A model generated the notes under the pieces. That model saw only the letters and a program-made list of their open reading frames with translations, was not told where the DNA came from and did not search any database. Shown in pieces: positions 33,736-44,297 of a DNA stretch of 64,000 bases. Source of the DNA: Methylophaga sp. GTDB lineage: Bacteria; Pseudomonadota; Gammaproteobacteria; Nitrosococcales; Methylophagaceae. Within the stretch, counting starts at the first letter, position 1. Every line of letters begins with the position of its first letter. A program made the position numbers and the translations under genes. Where the stretch lies: positions 143,306 through 207,305 of the forward strand of contig NVWQ02000053.1 in assembly GCA_002733715.2 (NCBI GenBank), given 5' to 3'.

Positions 33736-34514
33736 TGCCCGGCTTACAGGAGCTGCAATACCGATTTATGGATTATCTGCTCGATGAATCCACAGCAATG
33801 GTTGATGACATTGAATCAACGCCAATGTTGTCAGCAAAAGGGCGACTTGATATCTATGCCGCTGCATACAGGCTTAGGTTAAAAGAAGCTATTACTACTG
33901 ATTACGATAAATTGGCTTCTTATTTAGGCGACGATCGCTTTGATCAATTGATGGAGTCGTATATTGATAAATATCCATCACACACCACTAATTTACGCTA
34001 TTTCAGTGTTAACTTGCCTGAACTAATACGGGATGATACAGACTATGAACATATAGCTGAAGTTTATGAATTAGCCTGCATTGACCGTGCTTTTGCAGAT
34101 AGTTTTGATGCCAAAGATCTACAATTTTCAACAATGGATGATCTAGCCGCACTGCCTGAACAAGCATGGGGCACATTGACGTTTAAATTTCAAAAGTCAG
34201 TGCAAATCTTATGGTTAGAGCACAATAGCTTTCCTATTTGGAAAGCCTTAGCTGAAGAAGAAACGCCACCTAAAGCAGAGAAGTCACACGCTACGGCGTG
34301 GATATTATGGCGTCGTTCAGATTTAATCAGTCATTATAGAATGCTAGCGCCAGAAGAAATCGCAATATTAGCACTAGCTATGCAAGGTGAAACATTCGCG
34401 GTGATGTGCGAGAAATTATTGGATTTTTTCAGTGAAGAAGAAACACCAATGAAAGCCATTAGCTTTTTACAATCTTGGATATCAGAAGAAATGTTAGCGG
34501 GTTTTGAGTATTAA
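33735..34514 (+). CDS. bufC: DUF2063 partner protein of the MNIO enzyme (BufC type)
   Basis: A 259-residue protein of the DUF2063 family. The N-terminal domain (about 1-95) includes RLDIYAAAYRLRLKEAITTDYDKLASYLGDDRF, in line with the usual YRxR..L...YP.......... of DUF2063 proteins; the C-terminal half is helical. In characterised systems this partner binds the precursor leader and presents the core to the MNIO enzyme. Gene overlap with the MNIO gene supports complex formation. A DoxX-like gene, common in such operons, is absent here. Confidence 0.9.
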   Translation: MPGLQELQYRFMDYLLDESTAMVDDIESTPMLSAKGRLDIYAAAYRLRLKEAITTDYDKLASYLGDDRFDQLMESYIDKYPSHTTNLRYFSVNLPELIRDDTDYEHIAEVYELACIDRAFADSFDAKDLQFSTMDDLAALPEQAWGTLTFKFQKSVQILWLEHNSFPIWKALAEEETPPKAEKSHATAWILWRRSDLISHYRMLAPEEIAILALAMQGETFAVMCEKLLDFFSEEETPMKAISFLQSWISEEMLAGFEY

Positions 34515-34592
34515 TATATCAGAAAATAGAGTCATGTTTTTCTAGCATTGTTGTACTTTGGCATACAAATACCTCATCTTGTTGTTAGATTT

Positions 34593-34620
34593 TGGTGTCC
34601 ACTTTAACGGGGGATGATCA
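34593..34620 (-). mobile_element. solitary IS3-subgroup terminal inverted repeat (remnant)
   Basis: Read on the minus strand from 34620, the sequence starts TGATCATCCCCCGTTAAAG and continues TGGACACC. This follows the pattern TGATC..nCCC......GTGGACAC of IS3-subgroup IRs. No transposase and no second end are found nearby, so it is probably a leftover. It lies inside what should be the attC of the second cassette. Confidence 0.5.
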
Positions 34621-34639
34621 CGGTCAAGTGAATTTGATT

Positions 34640-34646
34640 GTTAGGG
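34640..34646 (-). other. attC R''-type core of the second gene cassette
   Basis: On the minus strand CCCTAAC overlaps the stop codon of the 211-residue cassette protein and is the exact complement of the GTTAGGG core that closes the first cassette at 35289-35295. The rest of this attC cannot be followed because the IS-like end lies 20 nt on. Confidence 0.55.
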
Positions 34647-35276
34647 TGTAATTGCTTCAATGTCTTTACCATAATGAAATTCAAAACGTTTACAGACAGA
34701 TATTTCTATTTGATTTATTGATAGAGAAGCTAGATTTTCTCTAATATCAATTAAACTGTTTTTTGGAAGCTGAACAGTGATAAAGTCATGCCCTTTTGGA
34801 GAAATCCCAATCTGTTTTTTACTGCGTTGTATGAAACCAATATTATCATTTATTTTTTTATTTAAAAAAATAAACATAAGGTTCCAACTATAGGATGTTC
34901 CATCACTATCAAGGCCTTTTTCAATATACTTTGAGGTTAATATGATTTTTTCAATACTATTCCAAGAATAAGTGTTTTCAAGACTATTTAATGGTGAGCC
35001 TTCAGAGATTCCTTTTGCGTCAGCTTTAAATATGATCGCACCTGACTTATTTTTCATTTTGCCATAATATTTAGGCAAACCAATTAAAACAAAAATACCG
35101 ATAGTGATAAATAACATTCCGAAAACTCGAGGAAGTATTTCATCTGGCATTAATTTTAGAAACCATGATCCAAAACCAATACAAAAAATACTTATCAGCA
35201 GTCCCAAACCAAGAACATTGGAAAGTTCTCGGTAGATAACTATGCTTTTGTCAAAGAATTTTACTTTAGTTGCCAT
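34641..35276 (-). CDS. integron-cassette membrane protein of unknown function
   Basis: A 211-residue protein with two hydrophobic helices (about 20-40 and 48-66) and a soluble C-terminal domain with beta-rich character (ISVCKRFEFHYGKDIEAITP at the end). It resembles PH-like or two-TM membrane proteins in layout, but I cannot name a family. The gene fills the space between two cassette core sites, and its codon use is more AT-rich than its neighbours. It is the second cassette of a short array. Confidence 0.75.
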   Translation of the reverse strand: MATKVKFFDKSIVIYRELSNVLGLGLLISIFCIGFGSWFLKLMPDEILPRVFGMLFITIGIFVLIGLPKYYGKMKNKSGAIIFKADAKGISEGSPLNSLENTYSWNSIEKIILTSKYIEKGLDSDGTSYSWNLMFIFLNKKINDNIGFIQRSKKQIGISPKGHDFITVQLPKNSLIDIRENLASLSINQIEISVCKRFEFHYGKDIEAITP

Positions 35277-35288
35277 TAATGTCTCAAA

Positions 35289-35373
35289 CCCTAACTCTTG
35301 AACTCAGTTGACCTGCAATATGACGTGTAGCGAAGCGGCGTATTGCAGGGGCAACTGCAGTGATTTGTTATGA
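35289..35373 (-). other. integron attC recombination site
   Basis: Read on the minus strand, the 85-bp site runs from R'' TCATAAC to R' GTTAGGG. Between them CAGTTG pairs with CAACTG and TGCAATA with TATTGCA, separated by a 20-nt loop (CGCCGCTTCGC... ). The stem has the single-base irregularities expected of an attC hairpin. R'' overlaps the stop codon of the acetyltransferase gene. Confidence 0.85.
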
Positions 35374-35823
35374 GGCATTATGCACCATGATTATATTTGC
35401 CCTTGAGTATACAGGGTGTTGTTCAGTGGAAACAATTTTAAAACCATGCTTTTTGTATAATACTATTGCTGCTTCTAATTTTGTATTTGAGACTAGATAA
35501 ACTTTATGTGCTTTAATTTCTTGTGCTTTAGATAAGCAAGCATTAATTAGTTTTTCTCCGTATCCCTTACCTCGGTGCTCGGGAGGTACAGCCATCCTGG
35601 CTAGCTCATAAACATTGTTGCCCTCATTGAACAGTGCGCAGACACCAATAACTTTATTGTTATCAACCAAGCTAAAAATGTACCCGCCATCATCAATTAC
35701 TTTTTGTGGATTAGCTGCAAGTTTCTTATCTATATCCTCTAATTGGAAATTAGTCGTAATCCATTCTTCATTTAATGCAATGAAGTCATTTAGATATTCA
35801 CTTTCATTCTCAATTATTTCCAA
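35368..35823 (-). CDS. GNAT-family acetyltransferase carried on an integron cassette
   Basis: A 151-residue GNAT N-acetyltransferase with the acetyl-CoA pyrophosphate loop PEHRGKGYGEKL and the C-terminal LYKKHGFKI motif. Substrate unknown; GNAT proteins are common cassette cargo. The start is a TTG at 35823; the Shine-Dalgarno GAGG lies at 35830-35834 within the cassette boundary core. The stop overlaps the attC R'' core. This fit between gene and recombination sites is typical of integron cassettes. Confidence 0.87.
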   Translation of the reverse strand: MEIIENESEYLNDFIALNEEWITTNFQLEDIDKKLAANPQKVIDDGGYIFSLVDNNKVIGVCALFNEGNNVYELARMAVPPEHRGKGYGEKLINACLSKAQEIKAHKVYLVSNTKLEAAIVLYKKHGFKIVSTEQHPVYSRANIIMVHNAS

Positions 35824-35829
35824 TCTTTT

Positions 35830-35841
35830 GCCTCATAACAA
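35830..35841 (-). other. cassette boundary core (R'-type) of the first cassette
   Basis: On the minus strand TTGTTATGAGGC marks the start of the first cassette. It is the exact complement of GCCTCATAACAA at the other end of the same cassette (35365-35376). It would be the 3' core of an attI or of a preceding attC; no complete site can be recognised on its upstream side. Confidence 0.65.
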
Positions 35842-38635
<2,794 letters not shown>

Positions 38636-38654
38636 TAAAGATAAACTAAGATCT

Positions 38655-38748
38655 TTAAATTCACCATGGAGACACGGAGAACACAGAGTGATAGAAAGGA
38701 AGTGCTTTTATCTCTGTGCCCTCTGCGTCTCCGTGGTGAAAAATTTAA
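38655..38748 (+). repeat. CACGGAG-type long palindrome between leuS and lptE
   Basis: TTCACCATGGAGACACGGAG at 38660 and the near-complement ending CGTCTCCGTGGTGAA at 38740 make an imperfect 30-bp inverted repeat with a 23-nt centre; flanks TTTAAAT and AAATTTAA extend the pairing. Similar CACCACGGAGACACGGAG palindromes occur between genes in phylogenetically distant bacteria. Confidence 0.75.
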
Positions 38749-38763
38749 TTTAGGATTAAATTG

Positions 38764-39255
38764 ATGAAGCGTTATCTAGTTAAACTATTTATTAGTTTTA
38801 CCATGCTTGCGATTGCAGGTTGTGGCTTTCAGTTACGTGGTAGTGCAAACATACCTGCTAGCCTTCAAACAATGTATGTGCAAGGTGTGAATATGCAACA
38901 AGGTTTGGGGCTTGAACTTAAACGCGGCTTAACGCGAAACGGTGTCAGCGTAGTGAAGGAGTACCAACAAAGTAGTGCTGTATTAACAATTTTAGATAAT
39001 AAGTTTGAACGTCGTGTTTTATCAGTGGGTAGTGATGCCAAAGTCAGTGAATATGAATTACACGGCATCGTGACGTTTAAAGTCACAGATAGTGATAGCC
39101 AAGTATTGCTCGAATTAGGGCAAGTTGAAGCACAACGCGATTATCAGTTTGACCAAAACCAAGTGCTAGGCAAGGATGAAGAAGAACGCTTATTGAAGGA
39201 GCAATTGAATCAGCAGTTGGTACAAAGCATTCTAAGACGTCTATCCGTATTATAA
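38764..39255 (+). CDS. lptE: LPS-assembly lipoprotein LptE
   Basis: A 163-residue outer-membrane lipoprotein with lipobox IAGC at residues 16-19 after a short signal peptide, then the characteristic GFQLRGSANIPASLQTMYVQG start of mature LptE (RlpB). LptE plugs the LptD barrel and helps insert lipopolysaccharide. I take the ATG at 38764; the TTG just before it gives only one extra residue. It precedes holA as in other gammaproteobacteria. Confidence 0.93.
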   Translation: MKRYLVKLFISFTMLAIAGCGFQLRGSANIPASLQTMYVQGVNMQQGLGLELKRGLTRNGVSVVKEYQQSSAVLTILDNKFERRVLSVGSDAKVSEYELHGIVTFKVTDSDSQVLLELGQVEAQRDYQFDQNQVLGKDEEERLLKEQLNQQLVQSILRRLSVL

Positions 39256-39303
39256 AAGTAAACAGTCAGAGTGAATAAAAACACAGATGATTTTAACCCA
39301 GTC

Positions 39304-39389
39304 AGTCATTCCCGAGATCTTTTATCGGGAATCCATGGGCAGTTCAAATATCCACTATCGTTGGATCCCCGCATTCGCGAGGATGACGA
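39304..39389 (+). repeat. dispersed intergenic inverted repeat, subfamily B (copy 1)
   Basis: An 86-bp element between lptE and holA. It has GTCATTCCCGAGATC then TTTTATCGGGAATC, a middle part with TATCGTTGGAT, and ends in CGAGGATGACGAA. The same order of blocks recurs at 42540-42625. Ends are inverted repeats. Confidence 0.82.
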
Positions 39390-39421
39390 AGCTAGCTTAA
39401 TTATTTTGGATAGATAACGCG

Positions 39422-40450
39422 ATGCGATTAAGAGCTGAACAATTACAAGAACATGTAGAGCAAGGCTTAGCACCCATCTACTTAATATTTGGTGATGAAC
39501 CAATGTTGGTGGAAGAAGCTAGCGATATTATTCGTCAGCAAGTGCGAAAATCAGGTGCGGATGACCGCCAAGTTTGGCATGTTGAAGGTCGCTTTAATTG
39601 GTCAGAAATTCAGTGGCAAGAACAAACTATGTCATTGTTTTCCAGTCAACGCTTATTAGAAATTCGCCTGCCATCAGGTGCGCCGGGCAAAGAAGGTGGC
39701 GAAGCCTTACGCAATTATGTAGCTAATATACCTGCCGATACCACCCTATTGATTATCAGCGGTAAGATTGATGCCCGATCACAAAAAAGCAAGTGGTTTA
39801 CCGAATTAGACCGTGTTGGGGTGACAATACCTGTTTGGCCAATTGATATTGCAAATTTACCTCGTTGGATTTCGCAGCGAATGCAGCAAAAAGGATTGCA
39901 AACCAATCAACACATTGCCGCATTAATCGCTGAACGAGTTGAAGGCAATCTATTTGCAGCAGCGCAAGAAATTGATAAATTACAATTGCTTTGCCCTGAT
40001 GGCAAAGTCGATGAAGAAACAGTATTAGCTTCCGTTGCTGACAATGCACGTTTTGAAGTGTTTGGATTGATGGATACCGTGTTTTCAGGCCAAGCAACTA
40101 AGATCCCTCGAATGATAAGTCGCTTACGTGCAGAAGGTTTAGATATAATGTCAGTATTTTCAGCCGTTTCGTGGTCTCTACATAGAGCGGTTAATATGGC
40201 GATACAAATAGAACAAGGCGAGCGAATAGAGCAAGTATTTGCTTCGCAAAAACCACCGATATGGGAAAAGGCGCGGCCAATGATGCGGCAAGCATTGAGC
40301 AGACATAAACGACCGCAGTGGCAGAGCTTTTTACAGCAAATGGCCAAAATAGATCAGGCTGCTAAAGGGGCTTACCAAGCGTGCCCATGGTCATTGCTAG
40401 AAACATTATGTTTACAAGTTGCGGGTATAAAAACCCTTGAAAAATTTTAG
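39422..40450 (+). CDS. holA: DNA polymerase III subunit delta
   Basis: A 342-residue protein, the standard length for HolA. It begins MRLRAEQLQEHVEQGLAPIYLIFGDEPMLVEEA, and includes LLEIRLPSG and a helical C-terminus (LLETLCLQVAG), all typical of the delta subunit. Delta opens the sliding clamp within the clamp-loader. Neighbours lptE and proA/nadD fit the common gammaproteobacterial order. Confidence 0.93.
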   Translation: MRLRAEQLQEHVEQGLAPIYLIFGDEPMLVEEASDIIRQQVRKSGADDRQVWHVEGRFNWSEIQWQEQTMSLFSSQRLLEIRLPSGAPGKEGGEALRNYVANIPADTTLLIISGKIDARSQKSKWFTELDRVGVTIPVWPIDIANLPRWISQRMQQKGLQTNQHIAALIAERVEGNLFAAAQEIDKLQLLCPDGKVDEETVLASVADNARFEVFGLMDTVFSGQATKIPRMISRLRAEGLDIMSVFSAVSWSLHRAVNMAIQIEQGERIEQVFASQKPPIWEKARPMMRQALSRHKRPQWQSFLQQMAKIDQAAKGAYQACPWSLLETLCLQVAGIKTLEKF

Positions 40451-40599
40451 AAAGAGCTTTACATGAAAAGTATTTTTTGTCAGGACAAGGCAAAAATAAT
40501 CGAAAAAGCGCAGTTTACTGGTGTAAATGAGCATTTTGAGATTATTTTTAACGCAGGCGTGGCGGAAAAGACGACTCATGTATAGTTCTTGGGAGTATT

Positions 40600-41859
40600 G
40601 TGTTGGATATTAAAAACTACATGCAAACAGTCGGTCAGCAAGCTAGAACTGCAAGCCGTGCATTATCGCGAGCGGGTACCAATGCAAAAAATGAAGCATT
40701 GCAGTTTATTGCTAATGAAATTAGAGCTGCCGCAGAGGTCTTAAAGCAGCAAAATGCATTAGATATGGAAGCAGGCAAAGCCAAAGGTTTAGATGCTGCG
40801 TTATTAGATCGTCTAGAGTTAACGGATGATCGTATTGAAGGCATGGCAGAAGGTTTGGAACAAATTGCGGCGTTGGCAGATCCTGTTGGCGAAATCAGTG
40901 ATATGAACTACCGTCCTTCTGGGATTCAATTAGGAAAAATGCGAGTGCCGCTTGGCGTGATTGGTATTATCTATGAATCGCGCCCTAATGTGACGGCGGA
41001 TGCTGCAGGTTTATGCCTAAAATCGGGTAATGCAACAATATTACGTGGTGGTAGCGAAGCGATTCATTCAAACCAAGCGATTGCAAGCTGCATTCATCGT
41101 GGTTTGGAACAAGCAGGTTTGCCAGCAACAGCAGTTCAAGTGATTGAAACAACAGATCGCGCGGCTGTGGGTGAGTTGATCACGATGACAGACTATGTCG
41201 ATGTCATCGTGCCTCGTGGTGGTAAAGGGTTGATTGAACGAATTAGCAACGATGCGCGAGTCCCTGTTATCAAACATCTTGATGGTATTTGCCATGTGTA
41301 TATTGATGGTGGTGCCGATTTAGATATGGCTGAAGAGATTGCCTTTAATGCTAAATGTCACCGTTATGGTGTGTGTAATGCAATGGAAACCTTATTAGTT
41401 GATAGTGCAATTGCGGCAGATATTCTGCCACGCTTAGCAAAACGTTATGCGACAGAAAATGTCGAATTGCGTGGCTGTGAATTAACCCGAATTATCCTCA
41501 GCGACATTAAAACCGCCACTGATGAAGATTGGGATACCGAATACCTAGCACCTATCTTATCAATTCGTATTGTTGAAGGCGTTGATGCGGCGATGGATCA
41601 TATTCACAAACATAGTTCAGGTCATACTGAAACAATTGTGACAGAAGATTATGCACGTTCACGCCGATTCTTAGCTGAAGTTGATTCAAGTTCAGTAATG
41701 GTTAATGCATCCACCCGATTTGCCGATGGCTTTGAATATGGATTAGGTGCTGAAATTGGTATTTCTACCGATAAAATTCATGCGCGAGGCCCTGTTGGCT
41801 TAGAAGGTCTAACGTCGCAAAAATGGATTGTATTGGGCAGCGGTCAAGTTCGCGGATAA
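40600..41859 (+). CDS. proA: glutamate-5-semialdehyde dehydrogenase (gamma-glutamyl phosphate reductase)
   Basis: A 419-residue aldehyde-dehydrogenase-fold enzyme of proline synthesis, reducing gamma-glutamyl phosphate with NADPH. The catalytic Cys is in [18 protein letters not shown], and [17 protein letters not shown] is a strong ProA signature, as are the C-terminal [22 protein letters not shown] residues. The start may be GTG at 40600 or TTG at 40603; GGGAG at 40591-40595 fits the latter slightly better. Confidence 0.96.
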   Translation: MLDIKNYMQTVGQQARTASRALSRAGTNAKNEALQFIANEIRAAAEVLKQQNALDMEAGKAKGLDAALLDRLELTDDRIEGMAEGLEQIAALADPVGEISDMNYRPSGIQLGKMRVPLGVIGIIYESRPNVTADAAGLCLKSGNATILRGGSEAIHSNQAIASCIHRGLEQAGLPATAVQVIETTDRAAVGELITMTDYVDVIVPRGGKGLIERISNDARVPVIKHLDGICHVYIDGGADLDMAEEIAFNAKCHRYGVCNAMETLLVDSAIAADILPRLAKRYATENVELRGCELTRIILSDIKTATDEDWDTEYLAPILSIRIVEGVDAAMDHIHKHSSGHTETIVTEDYARSRRFLAEVDSSSVMVNASTRFADGFEYGLGAEIGISTDKIHARGPVGLEGLTSQKWIVLGSGQVRG

Positions 41860-41862
41860 ATA

Positions 41863-42492
41863 ATGGCAGAATCTATAGGCATTTTAGGGGGCACATTTGA
41901 TCCCGTTCACTTTGGACATTTAAGACCAGCATTGGATGTAGCTGATCAATTGGGTTTAGATCGCATTCATCTTATCCCTAGTGCACGCCCACCGCACCGA
42001 GGAGAGCCACAAGCCACACCAGAACAACGCTTAACAATGCTGCAGCTGGCGGTAAAAAATAATCCACAATTTGTGGTGGATGATAGAGAGTTGCATAGAG
42101 AGGGTAATTCATACACCATTGATACATTACTTAGTTTACGACAAGAATTCCCAAATAGTCCTTTATATTTGATGGTGGGCACAGATGCGTTTTCTTATAT
42201 TCAAACATGGCACCGCTGGCAGGAATTATTGGATCTAGCGCATATCGTAGTGATGCAACGACCAGATGAAACATTAACAATGTCAGATGAAATGACAAGT
42301 TGGTATCGACAGCATTTAGCAATTAATGGCGCCCCGACACAACTAGCAGGAAAAATTTGGCGAGTGAATGTGACACAACTAGCCATCTCAGCCACAGAAA
42401 TTCGAACCAAGATTGCACAAGGTTCAAATCCACAATATTTATTACCCGATGCGGTTATTCAATTAATTAGTATGTTGGGTTTGTATAAATGA
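41863..42492 (+). CDS. nadD: nicotinate-nucleotide adenylyltransferase
   Basis: A 209-residue nucleotidyltransferase that makes deamido-NAD from NaMN and ATP. The start GILGGTFDPVHFGHLRPA contains the GxFDPxHxGH nucleotide-binding motif, and the C-terminus has the ISATEIR motif (ISxTxxR). It begins 3 nt after proA, so the two are coupled. Confidence 0.95.
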   Translation: MAESIGILGGTFDPVHFGHLRPALDVADQLGLDRIHLIPSARPPHRGEPQATPEQRLTMLQLAVKNNPQFVVDDRELHREGNSYTIDTLLSLRQEFPNSPLYLMVGTDAFSYIQTWHRWQELLDLAHIVVMQRPDETLTMSDEMTSWYRQHLAINGAPTQLAGKIWRVNVTQLAISATEIRTKIAQGSNPQYLLPDAVIQLISMLGLYK

Positions 42493-42539
42493 CTCACCCA
42501 CGCGAAAATCAACCGTCATTTACGAGATTAAAATAAAGT

Positions 42540-42625
42540 CGTCATTCCCGAGATCTTTTATCGGGAATCTACGGGCTGTTCAATTATCCATTATCGTTGG
42601 ATTCCCGCTTTTGCGAGAATGACGA
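42540..42625 (+). repeat. dispersed intergenic inverted repeat, subfamily B (copy 2)
   Basis: An 86-bp element between nadD and the DUF218 gene, nearly the same as the copy at 39304-39389: GTCATTCCCGAGATC, TTTTATCGGGAATC, TATCGTTGGATTCCCGC and a GAATGACGAA end. Close similarity of the two copies suggests recent mobility or gene conversion. Confidence 0.82.
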
Positions 42626-42663
42626 AATAGTAATTTGGGTATAAACAATGGAATATATTTTTA

Positions 42664-43470
42664 ATGGATAACCTATTCTTCATAATATCAAAACTAGCAT
42701 GGAGCTTGCTAAGCCCGACCAACCTTATTGTTGTATTAATGACGCTAGGCACAATTCAGTTATTACGTAATAAAATTAGTGCTGCCAAAAAAATATTGAT
42801 ACCTACGGTGCTAGTAAGCTTAGTACTGCTTGCGTATCCAGTTAGTGACTATCTAATGCACCCACTGGAAACACGGTTTTCTAAACCAGAAATCTTACCT
42901 GAGACTATTGATGGCATTATAGTATTGGGTGGTGGTGAAAATTTAAAGATATCCATTGCTTGGAACACTGCTGAGATTGGAGGTGGTGGCGATCGATTTA
43001 TTGGCGCAGCAACATTAGCCAAGCACTACCCAAATACGCCGGTGATATTTTCTGGTGGCAGTGGCTTATTGCGATTTGATACCACCACGACTGGTGGTGA
43101 TATTGCTCGTAAATTACTTATTGCTGTTGGCATCGATGAAGATAGATTAATCATCGAATCACAATCTCGAAATACCCATGAAAATTTTGTGTTATTAAAA
43201 GATACACTGCCTAAGGTTGATGGCAGTTATCTTCTTATAACCTCAGCTTTCCACATGGCAAGATCAGTGGGCATTGCACGCCAACAAAATATTAATGTGC
43301 TCCCTTATCCAGTAGATTATTACAGCAATAAATCCGAATTTAGGCAGTGGGATTTTAGTCTGCTTGAGCATCTACAAACATTAGAGCCGGCATGGAGAGA
43401 ATGGATTGGACTAACGGTGTATTATTGGACGGGAAAAACATCGGAGTGGTTGCCCAAGCAGAATTTATGA
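42664..43470 (+). CDS. YdcF/ElyC-like DUF218 membrane protein
   Basis: A 268-residue protein with two N-terminal helices (about 4-30 and 40-62) and a DUF218 domain: DGIIVLGGGEN, PVIFSGGSGLL, IESQSRNTHENFVLLK and LLITSAFHMARSVGIARQQ. That is the ElyC-type order, where ElyC is linked to undecaprenyl-phosphate carrier metabolism and envelope integrity. The exact reaction is not established. Confidence 0.88.
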   Translation: MDNLFFIISKLAWSLLSPTNLIVVLMTLGTIQLLRNKISAAKKILIPTVLVSLVLLAYPVSDYLMHPLETRFSKPEILPETIDGIIVLGGGENLKISIAWNTAEIGGGGDRFIGAATLAKHYPNTPVIFSGGSGLLRFDTTTTGGDIARKLLIAVGIDEDRLIIESQSRNTHENFVLLKDTLPKVDGSYLLITSAFHMARSVGIARQQNINVLPYPVDYYSNKSEFRQWDFSLLEHLQTLEPAWREWIGLTVYYWTGKTSEWLPKQNL

Positions 43471-43481
43471 TAGGTAAGAAA

Positions 43482-43509
43482 AAGCCATAATAGTTTCCCA
43501 TTATGGCTT
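43482..43509. terminator. bidirectional terminator between convergent genes
   Basis: AAGCCATAAT and ATTATGGCTT form a perfect 10-bp stem around an 8-nt loop. It lies 11 nt after the DUF218 gene and 23 nt after the convergent PEP-CTERM gene stop. A-rich sequence to the left serves the minus strand; the right side has only a weak T tract. Confidence 0.7.
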
Positions 43510-43532
43510 GTGTTCAATTGGTTTTTATAAGA

Positions 43533-44150
43533 TTAAACAGTTGTAATTTTAGCCTTACGCCGTAAACCTAAAAAACCTAATAACGCAGGAGCAAACATAA
43601 AGGCTGCTGCTGGGATAGGAACTGATGATACATTAATATTGATATTATCAAACTGGTGAAACCCTAAAAAAGAACTAGTTTGAATCCAAGATACGGATCG
43701 AGCTCCAAGAAAGCCTGCATCAAATAAAAAAGTTTCAGTGATTGACAAACTACTTGATACGAAGGTTTGTGAGTGTCCACCATCTCTCGTAAAGGTAACA
43801 TTACCAAATGATGTACCATCTATTTTTGCCAAATCAATACTAAATAAATCAAAAATCCCCCCGCCGACCTTACTAAGCTGTGTAGTGCCACCTGGAGTAT
43901 TATTAAACATTGCTGTTGAACCGGTGTAGCGGCTATCTAATGTGCCCAGAGAGTAGAAGCCATCCCAAGGACGGCTACCTAAATAGTCAAGTTGAAATCC
44001 ATCTTCAATATACTTGTTACTTCCTACAGCAACACGAAAAGGACCATCTTGATTTCTCTCAAGTTGCTGGAAATCTATGACTGAAGCAAGTGTCGGAAAG
44101 GAGAAAAGAATAGCGATTGAGCTGACCAATATTAATATTGTTTTCATCAT
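43533..44150 (-). CDS. PEP-CTERM-type exported protein
   Basis: A 205-residue secreted protein with a signal peptide (FPTLASVID) and a C-terminal sorting signal: VPIPAAAFMF, a hydrophobic helix, then a basic tail with RRKAK. This is the VPxPAA form of PEP-CTERM common in gammaproteobacteria, processed by an exosortase encoded elsewhere. The middle is a beta-rich, Gly/Ser/Thr-rich domain without a recognised family. I chose the ATG at 44150 since GAGG sits 8 nt before it; an ATG at 44165 overlaps that site. Confidence 0.82.
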   Translation of the reverse strand: MMKTILILVSSIAILFSFPTLASVIDFQQLERNQDGPFRVAVGSNKYIEDGFQLDYLGSRPWDGFYSLGTLDSRYTGSTAMFNNTPGGTTQLSKVGGGIFDLFSIDLAKIDGTSFGNVTFTRDGGHSQTFVSSSLSITETFLFDAGFLGARSVSWIQTSSFLGFHQFDNININVSSVPIPAAAFMFAPALLGFLGLRRKAKITTV

Positions 44151-44211
44151 TATGATGGACCTCATTTATAAGTTTTAGCGCGAATTAATTAAGACTTTAA
44201 CAATAAGTGGT

Positions 44212-44221
44212 GGGGGGGGGG
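44212..44221. repeat. G10 homopolymer upstream of the PEP-CTERM gene
   Basis: Ten consecutive G (ten C on the coding strand) lie about 62-71 nt before the ATG of the PEP-CTERM gene, followed by AACCCC. In an AT-rich genome such a tract is conspicuous and prone to slippage. Confidence 0.85.
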
Positions 44222-44297
44222 AACCCCTAGAATTAGGGATATGGAGTTGTTTTAGAGCTTTTAATGTTGAGAATCCCTATTAATTAAGTGCTCGAGC

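Noticed and set aside
40451..40599. A short reading frame starting near 40464 between holA and proA
   Set aside because: GAAAGAG precedes an ATG, but the frame is at most a few dozen codons, matches nothing I know, and no conservation can be tested here.
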